Assembly: GCA_002483365.1 (NCBI GenBank)
Contig: DLHT01000018.1
Coordinates: forward strand, 447,179 to 511,178
DNA length: 64,000 nt
Direction of reading: 5' to 3'
Origin: Cellvibrio sp. UBA7661
GTDB lineage: Bacteria; Pseudomonadota; Gammaproteobacteria; Pseudomonadales; Cellvibrionaceae
The notes below the pieces were generated by a model. That model did not search any database, had not been told where the DNA came from, and was given only the letters and a program-made list of their open reading frames with translations. The stretch's first letter is position 1. Each line of letters starts with the position of its first letter. The position numbers and the translations under genes were made by a program. This document shows, piece by piece, positions 18,531 through 26,825 of the stretch.

Positions 18531-19811
18531 TTACTGCGTTAGTTTTTGGTCGATTTTCACACTCACCACATCAGATGAAGATTTCATATCAACTGGGCCA
18601 AATGAACCTTGCCAATCTCCTGGCTGGGCAATGGCCGAGGCGTTTTGGGAGATACGAGCAACCACTTCTACTGAATCAACCGAAGCAAGACTCATTTCAG
18701 GCGTCATCGCCATTGACTCAGTTAGCAGGACTTGTTTGGGCAACTCAGACACTTTTACACGTGTAATCGCCAACGGCATTTTGGCGCCTTGCCATGCACG
18801 CGCGTACACAAACACCACCTGATCCGGATGGACATCAACACCATCACCAAGGCTGACGCTAACAATCACCTGACGACCTGCAAGCGCTTCGACCAAGGAT
18901 TCTTTTGTCCCACCCGCAGCAAGATAAAGCCCAGTAGCCCGCTCTATACCCGCCTGCAGCGCTTGACTACCAGAGGTGTCCGCACCTGTTAGATGGATAG
19001 TGCGCTGCCAAGATTTAATCGCACCTATGTAATCTTGTTTGCCGAATGCTTCTATTCCAGCAAGACCAAGAGCCATGGTGTTGTTTGGGTCTACTCTAAG
19101 CACCTTTACAACCAGATCACTTACAGCCGGGCTCATTTTATTACCATCACGCAGAAACGTAGCCTGTGCAAGTTCCGCCATCACCATAGGTGACTCCTGA
19201 TCACGAGCCAGTACCTGCTGGTATGCCTCTACTGCAGAGGCAAAATCATTGACTTCCATTTGCATACGCGCAAGAAAGAACCAGTATTGCAGCTGCTCAG
19301 GATTATCCGCCAAACGCTCCTTAATCAAGCGTGCCAATTCGCGCGCGCGCACAGGGTCTGGGGTACGACCGGCCTTATAATCCGCCTCATCAAGGGCGAG
19401 CTTGCGCTCTTGCGCCTGACGAATTTCAACATCTGCACTACTTCCCAGATGCCCATAAAGACCCCATGCTACCGCGATAACTACAATCGCAATGACTGAT
19501 AATGTTTTGAATCCAACACGCACGATGCGATTGTGTTTTAGTGTGCGAATATCCGCTTCATCCGCAAGTAAAGCCCGCTCTTGTTCCAACTTCAGTAGGT
19601 CAAATTGCCCCTGATCAATACGACCTGCAGCCAATTGCAGCTCCAACTCCGCAATATGCTCATGGAACAGACGGATATTTTCAGCTAAACGATCTGCGGT
19701 CTGTTCTTCTGTATTTTCAGTCACACGACTGCCGTAACGAACAAATGGCCATAAAACAAATGCCACCGCCAAAATACACAGAAGCATTACCCCCATCCAT
19801 AAGGACATCAT
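18531..19811 (-). CDS. ccmI: c-type cytochrome biogenesis protein CcmI
   Basis: The 426-residue protein has two N-terminal membrane segments (MLLCILAVAFVLWPFV and TLSVIAIVVIAVAWGLYG) with a cytoplasmic leucine-zipper-like loop between them. A periplasmic TPR domain follows (about 130-290, with repeats such as FASAVEAYQQVLARDQESP and YIGAIKSWQRTI), then a C-terminal beta domain. CcmI holds apocytochrome c for the CcmF/H haem lyase. It overlaps ccmH by 4 nt (ATGA). Confidence 0.95.
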   Translation of the reverse strand: MMSLWMGVMLLCILAVAFVLWPFVRYGSRVTENTEEQTADRLAENIRLFHEHIAELELQLAAGRIDQGQFDLLKLEQERALLADEADIRTLKHNRIVRVGFKTLSVIAIVVIAVAWGLYGHLGSSADVEIRQAQERKLALDEADYKAGRTPDPVRARELARLIKERLADNPEQLQYWFFLARMQMEVNDFASAVEAYQQVLARDQESPMVMAELAQATFLRDGNKMSPAVSDLVVKVLRVDPNNTMALGLAGIEAFGKQDYIGAIKSWQRTIHLTGADTSGSQALQAGIERATGLYLAAGGTKESLVEALAGRQVIVSVSLGDGVDVHPDQVVFVYARAWQGAKMPLAITRVKVSELPKQVLLTESMAMTPEMSLASVDSVEVVARISQNASAIAQPGDWQGSFGPVDMKSSSDVVSVKIDQKLTQ

Positions 19812-20326
19812 TGAACTTTCTCCTGCGAGCCCGCTTCGTTATTTTTTTTAACCGCAAAACGATCTTCTGATGAGGACAATAAATTCGCCAAGCGCTCTTT
19901 CTCTTCCGATGACAAACCCATGTCAGCTTCAATGCGACGACGCTTGCGTACAATCAACAGCAACGTCATCACGCCAAGCAATAATAAAATAATCGGCGCA
20001 GACCATAGCAAAATGGTCGAAGATGACAATCGTGGGCGATACAAAATGAATTCCCCATAACGCTCCACCATGAAGTCGATAATTTCTTTATCGGACTTAC
20101 CTTCTTTAATCATCATTTCAAGTTCACGGCGCAAGTCCACCGCGATAGGCGAATTAGTGCCGGCAAGATTCTGATTTTGGCATTTAGGACAACGCATTTC
20201 TTCGATAAAACTTTGGTAACGCTTACGATCAAGCTCATTATCGAACTCATGCACTTCAATCGCAGCAAAGCTCGATAACGGAATCAACACACTTAAACAC
20301 ATACAAAAGCGAATACAAAATCGCAT
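19808..20326 (-). CDS. ccmH: cytochrome c maturation thiol protein CcmH
   Basis: A membrane-anchored thiol-disulfide protein that keeps apocytochrome c reduced for haem attachment. It has a signal peptide (LSVLIPLSSFAA), the redox motif RCPKCQNQNLAG (CxxC), and a membrane helix near residues 105-125 (ILLWSAPIILLLLGVMTLLL) with a charged cytoplasmic tail. The start at 20326 (MRFCIRF) gives a good signal peptide; 20341 is the alternative. Unlike the usual arrangement it does not directly follow ccmG: two tRNA genes and a small gene lie between, so ccmHI needs its own promoter. Confidence 0.92.
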   Translation of the reverse strand: MRFCIRFCMCLSVLIPLSSFAAIEVHEFDNELDRKRYQSFIEEMRCPKCQNQNLAGTNSPIAVDLRRELEMMIKEGKSDKEIIDFMVERYGEFILYRPRLSSSTILLWSAPIILLLLGVMTLLLIVRKRRRIEADMGLSSEEKERLANLLSSSEDRFAVKKNNEAGSQEKVQ

Positions 20327-20376
20327 GAAAGCTGCACACATAGAATGAGTACCTATGGGATCAAAAAATTGACGCG

Positions 20377-20385
20377 AGTATAACA
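20377..20385 (-). promoter_or_regulatory. candidate extended -10 promoter for ccmHI
   Basis: On the minus strand TGT-TATACT forms an extended -10 element about 50 nt upstream of the ccmH start. There is no good -35. A local promoter is required because the tRNA genes and a terminator separate ccmHI from ccmG. Confidence 0.35.
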
Positions 20386-20502
20386 ACTCATATGCAGCTG
20401 CGGGTAACTTTGCCCGGATGAACAAAAACCGTTCACAAGTGTTTGTTTTCCAACCTTTTTCTGCATTTAAAACAAAAAAGATAAATTTCTTTTAAAAAAA
20501 GG

Positions 20503-20530
20503 TTGACCGAGACGTTTACATGATTAGAAT
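20503..20530 (+). promoter_or_regulatory. sigma70 promoter of tRNA-Val/tRNA-Asp
   Basis: TTGACC (20503-20508), a 16-nt spacer and TAGAAT (20525-20530), followed by a GC-rich discriminator (ACGCGCC) typical of stringently controlled tRNA promoters. It lies about 40 nt before the tRNA-Val gene. Confidence 0.75.
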
Positions 20531-20572
20531 ACGCGCCACCAACAAGGTGAGCGCTGAAAAGCGTGAAATCTT

Positions 20573-20648
20573 GGGCGGTTAGCTCAGTTGGTAGAGCAAT
20601 GCCCTTACAAGGCATGGGTCACAAGTTCGAGTCTTGTACCGCCCACCA
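20573..20648 (+). tRNA. tRNA-Val (UAC)
   Basis: The cloverleaf is complete: acceptor GGGCGGT pairs with ACCGCCC, D arm GCTC/GAGC, anticodon stem ATGCC/GGCAT with loop CTTACAA (anticodon TAC), T arm ACAAG-TTCGAGT-CTTGT, and an encoded CCA. Confidence 0.97.
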
Positions 20649-20686
20649 CTCTTACTCATAAGGTAATCGTGGTTTTTGACTGCCGC

Positions 20687-20763
20687 GGACCGGTAGTTCA
20701 GTTGGTTAGAATGCCGGCCTGTCACGCCGGAGGTCGCGGGTTCGAGCCCCGTCCGGTCCGCCA
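20687..20763 (+). tRNA. tRNA-Asp (GUC)
   Basis: Acceptor GGACCGG pairs with CCGGTCC, anticodon stem GCCGG, loop CCTGTCAC region with anticodon GTC, T loop TTCGAGC, discriminator G and encoded CCA. It lies 38 nt behind tRNA-Val and shares its promoter and the terminator at 20776. Confidence 0.97.
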
Positions 20764-20775
20764 TTATTTGAAATG

Positions 20776-20803
20776 AAAAAGCCCCACATCTGGGGCTTTT
20801 TTT
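20776..20803. terminator. rho-independent terminator (bidirectional)
   Basis: AAAAAGCCCCA-CATC-TGGGGCTTTTTTT is a GC-rich stem with T runs on both strands. It ends the tRNA transcript and can also end the minus-strand small gene at 20841. Confidence 0.93.
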
Positions 20804-20840
20804 ATGCATGCTTGTATCGCCTATCGCCTTCCCAATAACA

Positions 20841-20987
20841 TCACACAGTGTTGTTTTTTGCACCCTCATCAGCTTTTGCTGAATCTTCTTTGATGTGTCT
20901 GTAAGCATAGAATCCCACGTAAGCCAACATGATGCATGTCAGGGTCACTATCACTAAACCATAAAGAACGATTGAATCAATGTACAT
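20841..20987 (-). CDS. 48-residue single-pass membrane protein, possibly CcoM-like
   Basis: A short ORF with an ideal ribosome binding site (GGAGG, 5 nt before the ATG at 20987). The translation starts MYIDSIVLYGLVIVTL, continues with a membrane helix ending in YVGFYAYRHIKED, and has a charged tail (KADEGAKNNTV). Single-helix cbb3 oxidase subunits of the CcoM type, as I recall them, have a similar start and a G-x-x-x-x-x-x-D end to the helix; that resemblance is inference. It lies between ccmG and a terminator, on the strand of the ccm genes, so it may be the last gene of the ccmA-G transcript. A DUF3149-type protein is another option. Confidence 0.6.
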   Translation of the reverse strand: MYIDSIVLYGLVIVTLTCIMLAYVGFYAYRHIKEDSAKADEGAKNNTV

Positions 20988-21098
20988 AGGAGCCTCCACG
21001 TTTGTCCTGATAGATTCAGTTTACGCCAGAGGAAAAAACGGGAGTTGATCTTGATCAAGCCCCGCTGTTTTGTGCAACTTAGGAGAACTATCTGTTGT

Positions 21099-21644
21099 TT
21101 ATTTAAGGCTGTCGAAAATTGGTTTAATCGTTTCTTGCCACACACGAGCGTTTACATCGCCGATATGTTTATAACGGATAACACCGCCTTTATCGATCAC
21201 ATAGGTTTCGGGTGCACCAAATACACCCAAGTTAAGCCCCAAGCGGCCGTCCAAATCAATCACACTGAACACATAAGGATTATGCAATTCCGCAAGCCAC
21301 TGCTGCGCATCCTCGGTATTATCTTTGTAATTGATACCATAAATCGGTACACCCTGGGCTTTCAGGCGATTTAAAAATTCATGTTCCTGGCGACAGGTCA
21401 CGCACCAGGTCGCCCACACATTCAGCAAACTGACCTTCCCTTTAAATACATCCTGATTTGCGACCGAGAGACCCGCCGGATTTTCTGGCGCTGGCAATAC
21501 AGGCAATTCAAATACTGGTACAGGTTTATTCAATAAGGCCGATGGCATTTCAGTCGGATCCAACGAAAGTCCGCGCCAAAATAATACTGCCAGCACAATA
21601 AAAATCGCCAAAGGTACAAATAGAAACAACCGCTTTTTATTCAT
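21099..21644 (-). CDS. ccmG: thiol:disulfide interchange protein CcmG (DsbE)
   Basis: A periplasmic membrane-anchored thioredoxin-fold protein of 181 residues. It has an N-terminal anchor (LFLFVPLAIFIVLAVLFW), the redox motif WATWCVTCRQE, and the GVFGAPETYVID segment typical of CcmG. It reduces CcmH or apocytochrome c. It overlaps ccmF by 8 nt. Confidence 0.95.
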   Translation of the reverse strand: MNKKRLFLFVPLAIFIVLAVLFWRGLSLDPTEMPSALLNKPVPVFELPVLPAPENPAGLSVANQDVFKGKVSLLNVWATWCVTCRQEHEFLNRLKAQGVPIYGINYKDNTEDAQQWLAELHNPYVFSVIDLDGRLGLNLGVFGAPETYVIDKGGVIRYKHIGDVNARVWQETIKPIFDSLK

Positions 21645-23643
21645 TTGCTAATTTTCCTGCTACTGCCTCAACCACAGGTGATTCCTGTTTTTGGATTTTG
21701 CGATAACGCTTATCAGCAACTGCAAGCACAGCACCAAACGCCATCATCAAAGCGCCCAACCAAATCCAGCGCACGAAAGGTTTTAAATGCACGCGCATTG
21801 CCCATGCTGTTTCCGTCAATGGTTCCCCCATAGCGACGTACAAATCACGGAAAAGCCCTACATCCAATTCCACTTCTGTCATAACGCTACCCGACGCCAG
21901 ATAACGGCGTTTCTGGGGTTTCATTTCACGCAAAAATTGTCCATTTTTTAGCACAGTGATATTGGCTTGTTCGGCGGTGTAATTAGGGCCATCAATATGC
22001 ACCAACTCGTTGAGGATAAATTCATATTCCACAACTGTGACATGCTGCCCTATTTCCATACGCACATCGCGCTGCTCGGTATAGATGCTCGTCAAACCCA
22101 CACCAACGGTAGTAACCGCTATTCCCGCGTGGGCAATAAGCATGGCGTAGTAACTCAAGCTTAATTTTTTAAGGCCCTGTAAGAACGAATCACTATTGCG
22201 TAAACGATAAATCAGGTCAGCTAATTGCGCAGTGACAATCCATGACGCAACAAATACGGTAACTGCAGCAAGAATTTCATATTTATCGCGATACACAAGC
22301 GGGAATATCAATGCAATTACCAAACTAATTACCCAAGGTTTCCACAACAAGGCGATAAACTGGGAAGTGGATGTGCGTTTCCAATTTGATATCGGCCCAA
22401 ATGCCATCAACAAACACAGCAATCCCATCAAGGGCAAAAAGAACATATTGAAGTACGGTGGGCCTACCGATATTTTTCCCAATCCCAATGCATCGGCGAC
22501 TAATGGATACAAAGTACCCAGCAACACCATGATCATGATAATGGTGAGCAAAATATTATTGCCCAACAATAATGCCTCACGCGATAACAAGCTAAATCCG
22601 ACTGAACTTTTTACAACAGGTGCACGCAACGCATACAGCGTGAGCGACCCACCAACCACCAATAATAAAAAGCCAAGAATAAATACGCCGCGCTCCGGAT
22701 CATTGGCAAAAGCATGCACTGATGTAAGAACACCGGAACGAACAAGGAAAGTACCGAGCAAACTCAGGGAGAAGGTAAAAATTGCGAGCAGAATTGTCCA
22801 GCTCTTGAACAAACCGCGCTTCTCCGTAACAGCAAGCGAGTGAATTAACGCAGTGCCAATTAACCAGGGCAAGAAAGAGGCATTTTCAACCGGATCCCAA
22901 AACCACCAGCCGCCCCAACCCAATTCGTAATAGGCCCACCAGCTGCCCAGCGCAATACCAACCGATAAAAAGCCCCAAGCCATTGTTGCCCATGGACGAG
23001 ACCAGCGCGCCCATGCACTATCGAGACGGCCTGTTAACAAAGCAGCAATTGCAAAGGCAAAACACACACTGAAACCAACGTATCCCATGTACAGAACAGG
23101 CGGGTGAATAATCAACCCGATATCCTGCAACAGTGGATTTAAATCGCTGCCATCTGTAGGAGGTACAGGCAATATTCGATCAAACGGATTGGAGGTAAAC
23201 AAGATAAAAGATAAAAACCCGACCGCAACAAACCCCATGATAGCAAGCACTCGCGCCTGCATATCCAGTGGTAATGAACGGCTGAATACCGCCACCGCCA
23301 AGGTCCAACCTGCCAGCATTAAAATCCACAACAATAAGGAGCCTTCATGTCCGCCCCATACCGCACTGATTTTGTAATAAACCGGCAACAGTGAGTTGGA
23401 GTTGGATGCAACATAACTTACCGAAAAGTCATCATTGATGAAGGAGTAAACCAAACACAAAAATGAGAAAAAAACGAAAACAAAAAATCCGGTTGCAAGA
23501 GAACGGCCAGACTGCATCAACACGTGGCTACCGTAGTGAGCACCAATCAATGGCAATACAAATAACGCAGCGCTTAAGCATAGCGACAAAATTAATGCGA
23601 ATTGGCCAAGCTCTGGAGCCAGCTGAACGAGATCAAACACCAT
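21637..23643 (-). CDS. ccmF: haem lyase subunit CcmF
   Basis: The 668-residue multi-pass inner-membrane protein joins haem to apocytochrome c. It contains the tryptophan-rich WWD motif (GWGGWWFWDPVENASFLPW) and conserved periplasmic histidines, with about 15 predicted membrane segments. Its start overlaps ccmE by 11 nt, and its end overlaps ccmG. Confidence 0.97.
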   Translation of the reverse strand: MVFDLVQLAPELGQFALILSLCLSAALFVLPLIGAHYGSHVLMQSGRSLATGFFVFVFFSFLCLVYSFINDDFSVSYVASNSNSLLPVYYKISAVWGGHEGSLLLWILMLAGWTLAVAVFSRSLPLDMQARVLAIMGFVAVGFLSFILFTSNPFDRILPVPPTDGSDLNPLLQDIGLIIHPPVLYMGYVGFSVCFAFAIAALLTGRLDSAWARWSRPWATMAWGFLSVGIALGSWWAYYELGWGGWWFWDPVENASFLPWLIGTALIHSLAVTEKRGLFKSWTILLAIFTFSLSLLGTFLVRSGVLTSVHAFANDPERGVFILGFLLLVVGGSLTLYALRAPVVKSSVGFSLLSREALLLGNNILLTIIMIMVLLGTLYPLVADALGLGKISVGPPYFNMFFLPLMGLLCLLMAFGPISNWKRTSTSQFIALLWKPWVISLVIALIFPLVYRDKYEILAAVTVFVASWIVTAQLADLIYRLRNSDSFLQGLKKLSLSYYAMLIAHAGIAVTTVGVGLTSIYTEQRDVRMEIGQHVTVVEYEFILNELVHIDGPNYTAEQANITVLKNGQFLREMKPQKRRYLASGSVMTEVELDVGLFRDLYVAMGEPLTETAWAMRVHLKPFVRWIWLGALMMAFGAVLAVADKRYRKIQKQESPVVEAVAGKLANE

Positions 23644-24097
23644 ACTTTAATCCCTCGCAGGTTTTTTGATGCTCACCTTTGTCTTTCATCGCTTCAGCGA
23701 CCTCTGGTGGAACATAATTTTCATCATGCTTGGCAAGCACCTCACTTGCGTTAATTTCGCCTGATTCAGTGACGATTCCATTAATGACTGCCGCTTCGCC
23801 TTCGGCAAAAAGATCAGGCAAAATGCCATTAAAATTCACTTTGACATCTGCCGTGCCGTCTGTAATCAAAAAATGAATTTGCAGTGAATCCGTTGCGCGT
23901 TGGACACTACCTGGCTTTACGCATCCACCCGCCCGAATACGAGTGTTGTGTGGCACGTCACCCGATGCAATTTTGCTTGGGGGATAAAACAAATTGATAT
24001 TTTCGCGCAACGCATAGGCCATAAGCCCAACGGCCAAGCTGGAAAACACCACGATGAATACGACTATCATTAAACGCTGTTTACGTAACGGATGCAT
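23633..24097 (-). CDS. ccmE: haem chaperone CcmE
   Basis: The 154-residue periplasmic haem carrier has an N-terminal anchor (LMIVVFIVVFSSLAVGLMAY), an OB-fold domain and the haem-binding histidine in LAKHDENYVPPE, followed by the characteristic Tyr. It receives haem from CcmC and passes it to CcmF. Confidence 0.96.
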   Translation of the reverse strand: MHPLRKQRLMIVVFIVVFSSLAVGLMAYALRENINLFYPPSKIASGDVPHNTRIRAGGCVKPGSVQRATDSLQIHFLITDGTADVKVNFNGILPDLFAEGEAAVINGIVTESGEINASEVLAKHDENYVPPEVAEAMKDKGEHQKTCEGLKYGV

Positions 24098-24129
24098 GGA
24101 TATTGCGCTCTTCGGCTAATGGTAAAAAC

Positions 24130-24336
24130 TTAATTGCTTACGCCATTACTGGCACTATTGGTCTGCGCCAACTTTTGCTGTTTTCTCTGCTGTTTAATGA
24201 ATGCTTTCTTTTGCAGAATGGGACTAACAAATAAAAACACCATCACTGCAAATGTGATCGCATAAGCCGACCATACAAACGGGCCATGGCCATTCATCGC
24301 CATAAACTCTGCAAAAGATTCAAATTGAAACTTCAT
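24130..24336 (-). CDS. ccmD: haem exporter protein CcmD
   Basis: A small protein of about 68 residues with one membrane segment (FVWSAYAITFAVMVFLFVSP) and a basic, glutamine-rich tail. It stabilises the CcmC-CcmE complex. The start at 24336 (MKFQFES) is supported by AGG 6 nt upstream; an in-frame TTG at 24342 is less likely. It begins 2 nt after ccmC ends. Confidence 0.88.
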   Translation of the reverse strand: MKFQFESFAEFMAMNGHGPFVWSAYAITFAVMVFLFVSPILQKKAFIKQQRKQQKLAQTNSASNGVSN

Positions 24337-24338
24337 GA

Positions 24339-25091
24339 TCAACCTCGTTTATCTGATGCGCTGATTAAATCATTTACCCATTGGGTACGATGTTCACGAC
24401 GTAAAATTTCCACGCGGGTGTATAGCAATAACACCAGCGCGTAAAAACAATAAAATCCAATCACCATTAGCAATAGTGGATATAACATAGAAGGATCGAT
24501 GGTGGACTTGCTTGTGAATTTGATCGTGGCGGGTTGATGCAAGGTATTCCACCAATCGACAGACTTATAAATGATCGGGATGTTCACCATCCCTACTAAT
24601 GCGAGAACTGCACTGGCCTTATCAGCGGTATCGCGATGCATAAACGCTTGTTGCAGAGCGATCATGCCTAGATATAAAAAGAACAAAATCAACATAGAGG
24701 TAATACGGGCATCCCATTCCCACCATGTACCCCATGTAGGCTTACCCCAGATAGAGCCGGTCACCAACGACACAAACGTGAGCAATGCACCTATGGGCGC
24801 AGCAGATTTCATCACCATAAACGGTAATTTCATTTTCCAAATAAGGCCGACAGCCCCGGAGATGGCCATGATGTAATAGCCCGCCAGCGCCAAAAACGCA
24901 GCCGGTACATGGATGTAGATAATGCGATAACTGTTGCCCTGCTTGAAATCGGTTGGTGCAAATGCCAACCCCCAAATAGCCGAGGTAATAATCAATGCAA
25001 AACTGAATACCGTTAACCAAGGTAACCAAGGGGTGGTTTTTTCATAAAACCAGCGGGGCGAACCCAAACGATGAAACCATTGCCATGACAT
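24339..25091 (-). CDS. ccmC: haem exporter protein CcmC
   Basis: The 250-residue, six-segment membrane protein has the haem-handling WWD motif (WGTWWEWDARITS) and flanking histidines. It loads haem on CcmE. It lies between ccmB, with a 55-bp gap, and ccmD. Confidence 0.96.
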   Translation of the reverse strand: MSWQWFHRLGSPRWFYEKTTPWLPWLTVFSFALIITSAIWGLAFAPTDFKQGNSYRIIYIHVPAAFLALAGYYIMAISGAVGLIWKMKLPFMVMKSAAPIGALLTFVSLVTGSIWGKPTWGTWWEWDARITSMLILFFLYLGMIALQQAFMHRDTADKASAVLALVGMVNIPIIYKSVDWWNTLHQPATIKFTSKSTIDPSMLYPLLLMVIGFYCFYALVLLLYTRVEILRREHRTQWVNDLISASDKRG

Positions 25092-25146
25092 AGTAGTGAA
25101 GACCTTTCGCTGTTGTGATCAAAAATCTCGTTATTATTGATATAAA

Positions 25147-25845
25147 TTAACCATCAGTGCTGATTCGCAAAGCACCCAGTGCTGCAATCGGAGCAAGAAC
25201 CAGCGCTAACGCAAGAAATGCTCCCAACACTGCGATTTGCATACCAATTGCCCCACCCTGAATAGCCGTCTGTACTGCGCTTGCGCCAAATATCAGCACC
25301 GGAATATACAGCGGCATCACGATGAGTGACAGCAACAATCCGCCTTTACGCAATGAAACTGTCAGAGCAGCTCCCACAGCACCGATCAAACTCATGGAAG
25401 CTGTTCCTAACGCAAGCGAAATCAACAAAGGTAAATAACCCTCGATTGGCAAACTCAACATGAGCCCCAACAGAGGCGCAAGCAACGTGACAGGCAGCCC
25501 AGACACCAACCAGTGCACCAGCACTTTTGCCATCACTGTGAAATAGAGCGATTGGGGACTGATCAGCATTTGTTCCAGAGAGCCGTCATCGTAATCGCTG
25601 CGAAACAAGCCATCCAACGATAAAAGTGTCGCGAGCAATGCCATCACCCACACAATTCCGGGGGCGAGCAATGCTAATACATTTTTTTCGGGGCTGACCC
25701 CCAATGGGATCAAGGTTACAGCGATCAGGAAGAACACCAGTGGATTAGCAAGTTCAGTCTTGTGGCGCGCAGCAATAAGCAGATCGCGCCGGAAGCTGGC
25801 GACAAATCCACCGAACAAACCTGCTGCCGGAGATAGATCAGCCAT
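25147..25845 (-). CDS. ccmB: haem exporter permease CcmB
   Basis: About 232 residues with six membrane segments, in the ABC permease class. The start at 25845 (MADLSPAAG) is chosen because it overlaps the end of ccmA by 8 nt. The longer start at 25881 would extend into ccmA and adds a non-typical N terminus. It partners CcmA; the complex releases holo-CcmE from CcmC. Confidence 0.92.
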   Translation of the reverse strand: MADLSPAAGLFGGFVASFRRDLLIAARHKTELANPLVFFLIAVTLIPLGVSPEKNVLALLAPGIVWVMALLATLLSLDGLFRSDYDDGSLEQMLISPQSLYFTVMAKVLVHWLVSGLPVTLLAPLLGLMLSLPIEGYLPLLISLALGTASMSLIGAVGAALTVSLRKGGLLLSLIVMPLYIPVLIFGASAVQTAIQGGAIGMQIAVLGAFLALALVLAPIAALGALRISTDG

Positions 25846-26566
25846 GATACTGCACCTGCTGCTGCCCATCCGAAACTGCACGCCCAGACAGATCTGTTAC
25901 AGATAGCCCCGCTCCGGATAAACCTGATTGATAATCTTGCAAGTTGACCAAACGCAGCCGCGGCAAGTTCAGATCCTGATGGGAGGTCAGTATTACAACG
26001 CCTCCTTTTGATGATTGCTGCGCAATCAAAGACTCCAATTGACTCACGCCGAGCTTGTCGATGGCAGTGAAAGGTTCATCCAAAATCCAGATACGCGCGC
26101 GACTTAAATGCAGGCGAGCCAAGGCAACACGGCGCAACTGCCCTGCCGATAGCTGGTAACAAGGTGTATCTTCATAGCCATACAGACCGACCAACCGCAG
26201 AGCCTCATCAATTGACACCACAGCGCCAGTTTGCGCTTGGTACCAAGCAAGATTTTCAGCTGGTGTAAGGCTTTTTTTGATGCCGGGCAAATGCCCCAAA
26301 TAAAGACTATCGCCCGCAAATTCCCACGCTGCTGCCGGCAAGGCCTGGCCGAGGTAGCGGACTTGCCCATGATAATCCGTGCTGATACCCGCGATGGCGC
26401 GCAGCAAGGTGGTTTTGCCAGCGCCGTTAGGCCCACCGATTTGAACCACATCACCGGCAAAAAGACGCAGATCAAGACCCGAGAAAAGCAAACGCTCATC
26501 GCGCTCACATCCAAGCCCAAGAAGTTCAAGTAACGGCTCAGATGCCGCATCAAGCGATTCAGACAT
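25838..26566 (-). CDS. ccmA: ABC transporter ATP-binding protein CcmA
   Basis: An ABC ATPase with Walker A GPNGAGKTT, signature LSAGQLRRVALARL and Walker B IWILDEPFTAID. About 242 residues from the ATG at 26566 (MSESLDAAS) gives a length close to the family norm; the open frame extends to 26671. First gene of the ccmABCDEFG group and divergent from the FliK-like gene. Confidence 0.94.
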   Translation of the reverse strand: MSESLDAASEPLLELLGLGCERDERLLFSGLDLRLFAGDVVQIGGPNGAGKTTLLRAIAGISTDYHGQVRYLGQALPAAAWEFAGDSLYLGHLPGIKKSLTPAENLAWYQAQTGAVVSIDEALRLVGLYGYEDTPCYQLSAGQLRRVALARLHLSRARIWILDEPFTAIDKLGVSQLESLIAQQSSKGGVVILTSHQDLNLPRLRLVNLQDYQSGLSGAGLSVTDLSGRAVSDGQQQVQYHG

Positions 26567-26825
26567 GCTTATTGTTTGCCTTTCGTTCCAGCGTTCAGAA
26601 CCATTACCATTAATTAATCGCCCAATGAGTACAGCTACAGGAAATCGACTAGCAGCCGCTATACTCAACACATCGCCAAGCGTGATACCGGATAAATTGG
26701 CAATCGCACCGTGCTGGAGCAGCTAAAAACGCTCGCGATTATAGCGGTCTGCCGCGCTGCATCGCACCTCTATTTACGCTTTTGATCAACTTAATATCGC
26801 CATTATTGCCACCCCAGGACACGTC

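Noticed and set aside
20433..20908. Minus-strand ORFs across tRNA-Val and tRNA-Asp (phrases such as RTGLEPATSGVTGRH).
   Set aside because: They are antisense reads of the tRNA genes; this is a familiar artefact of automatic annotation.
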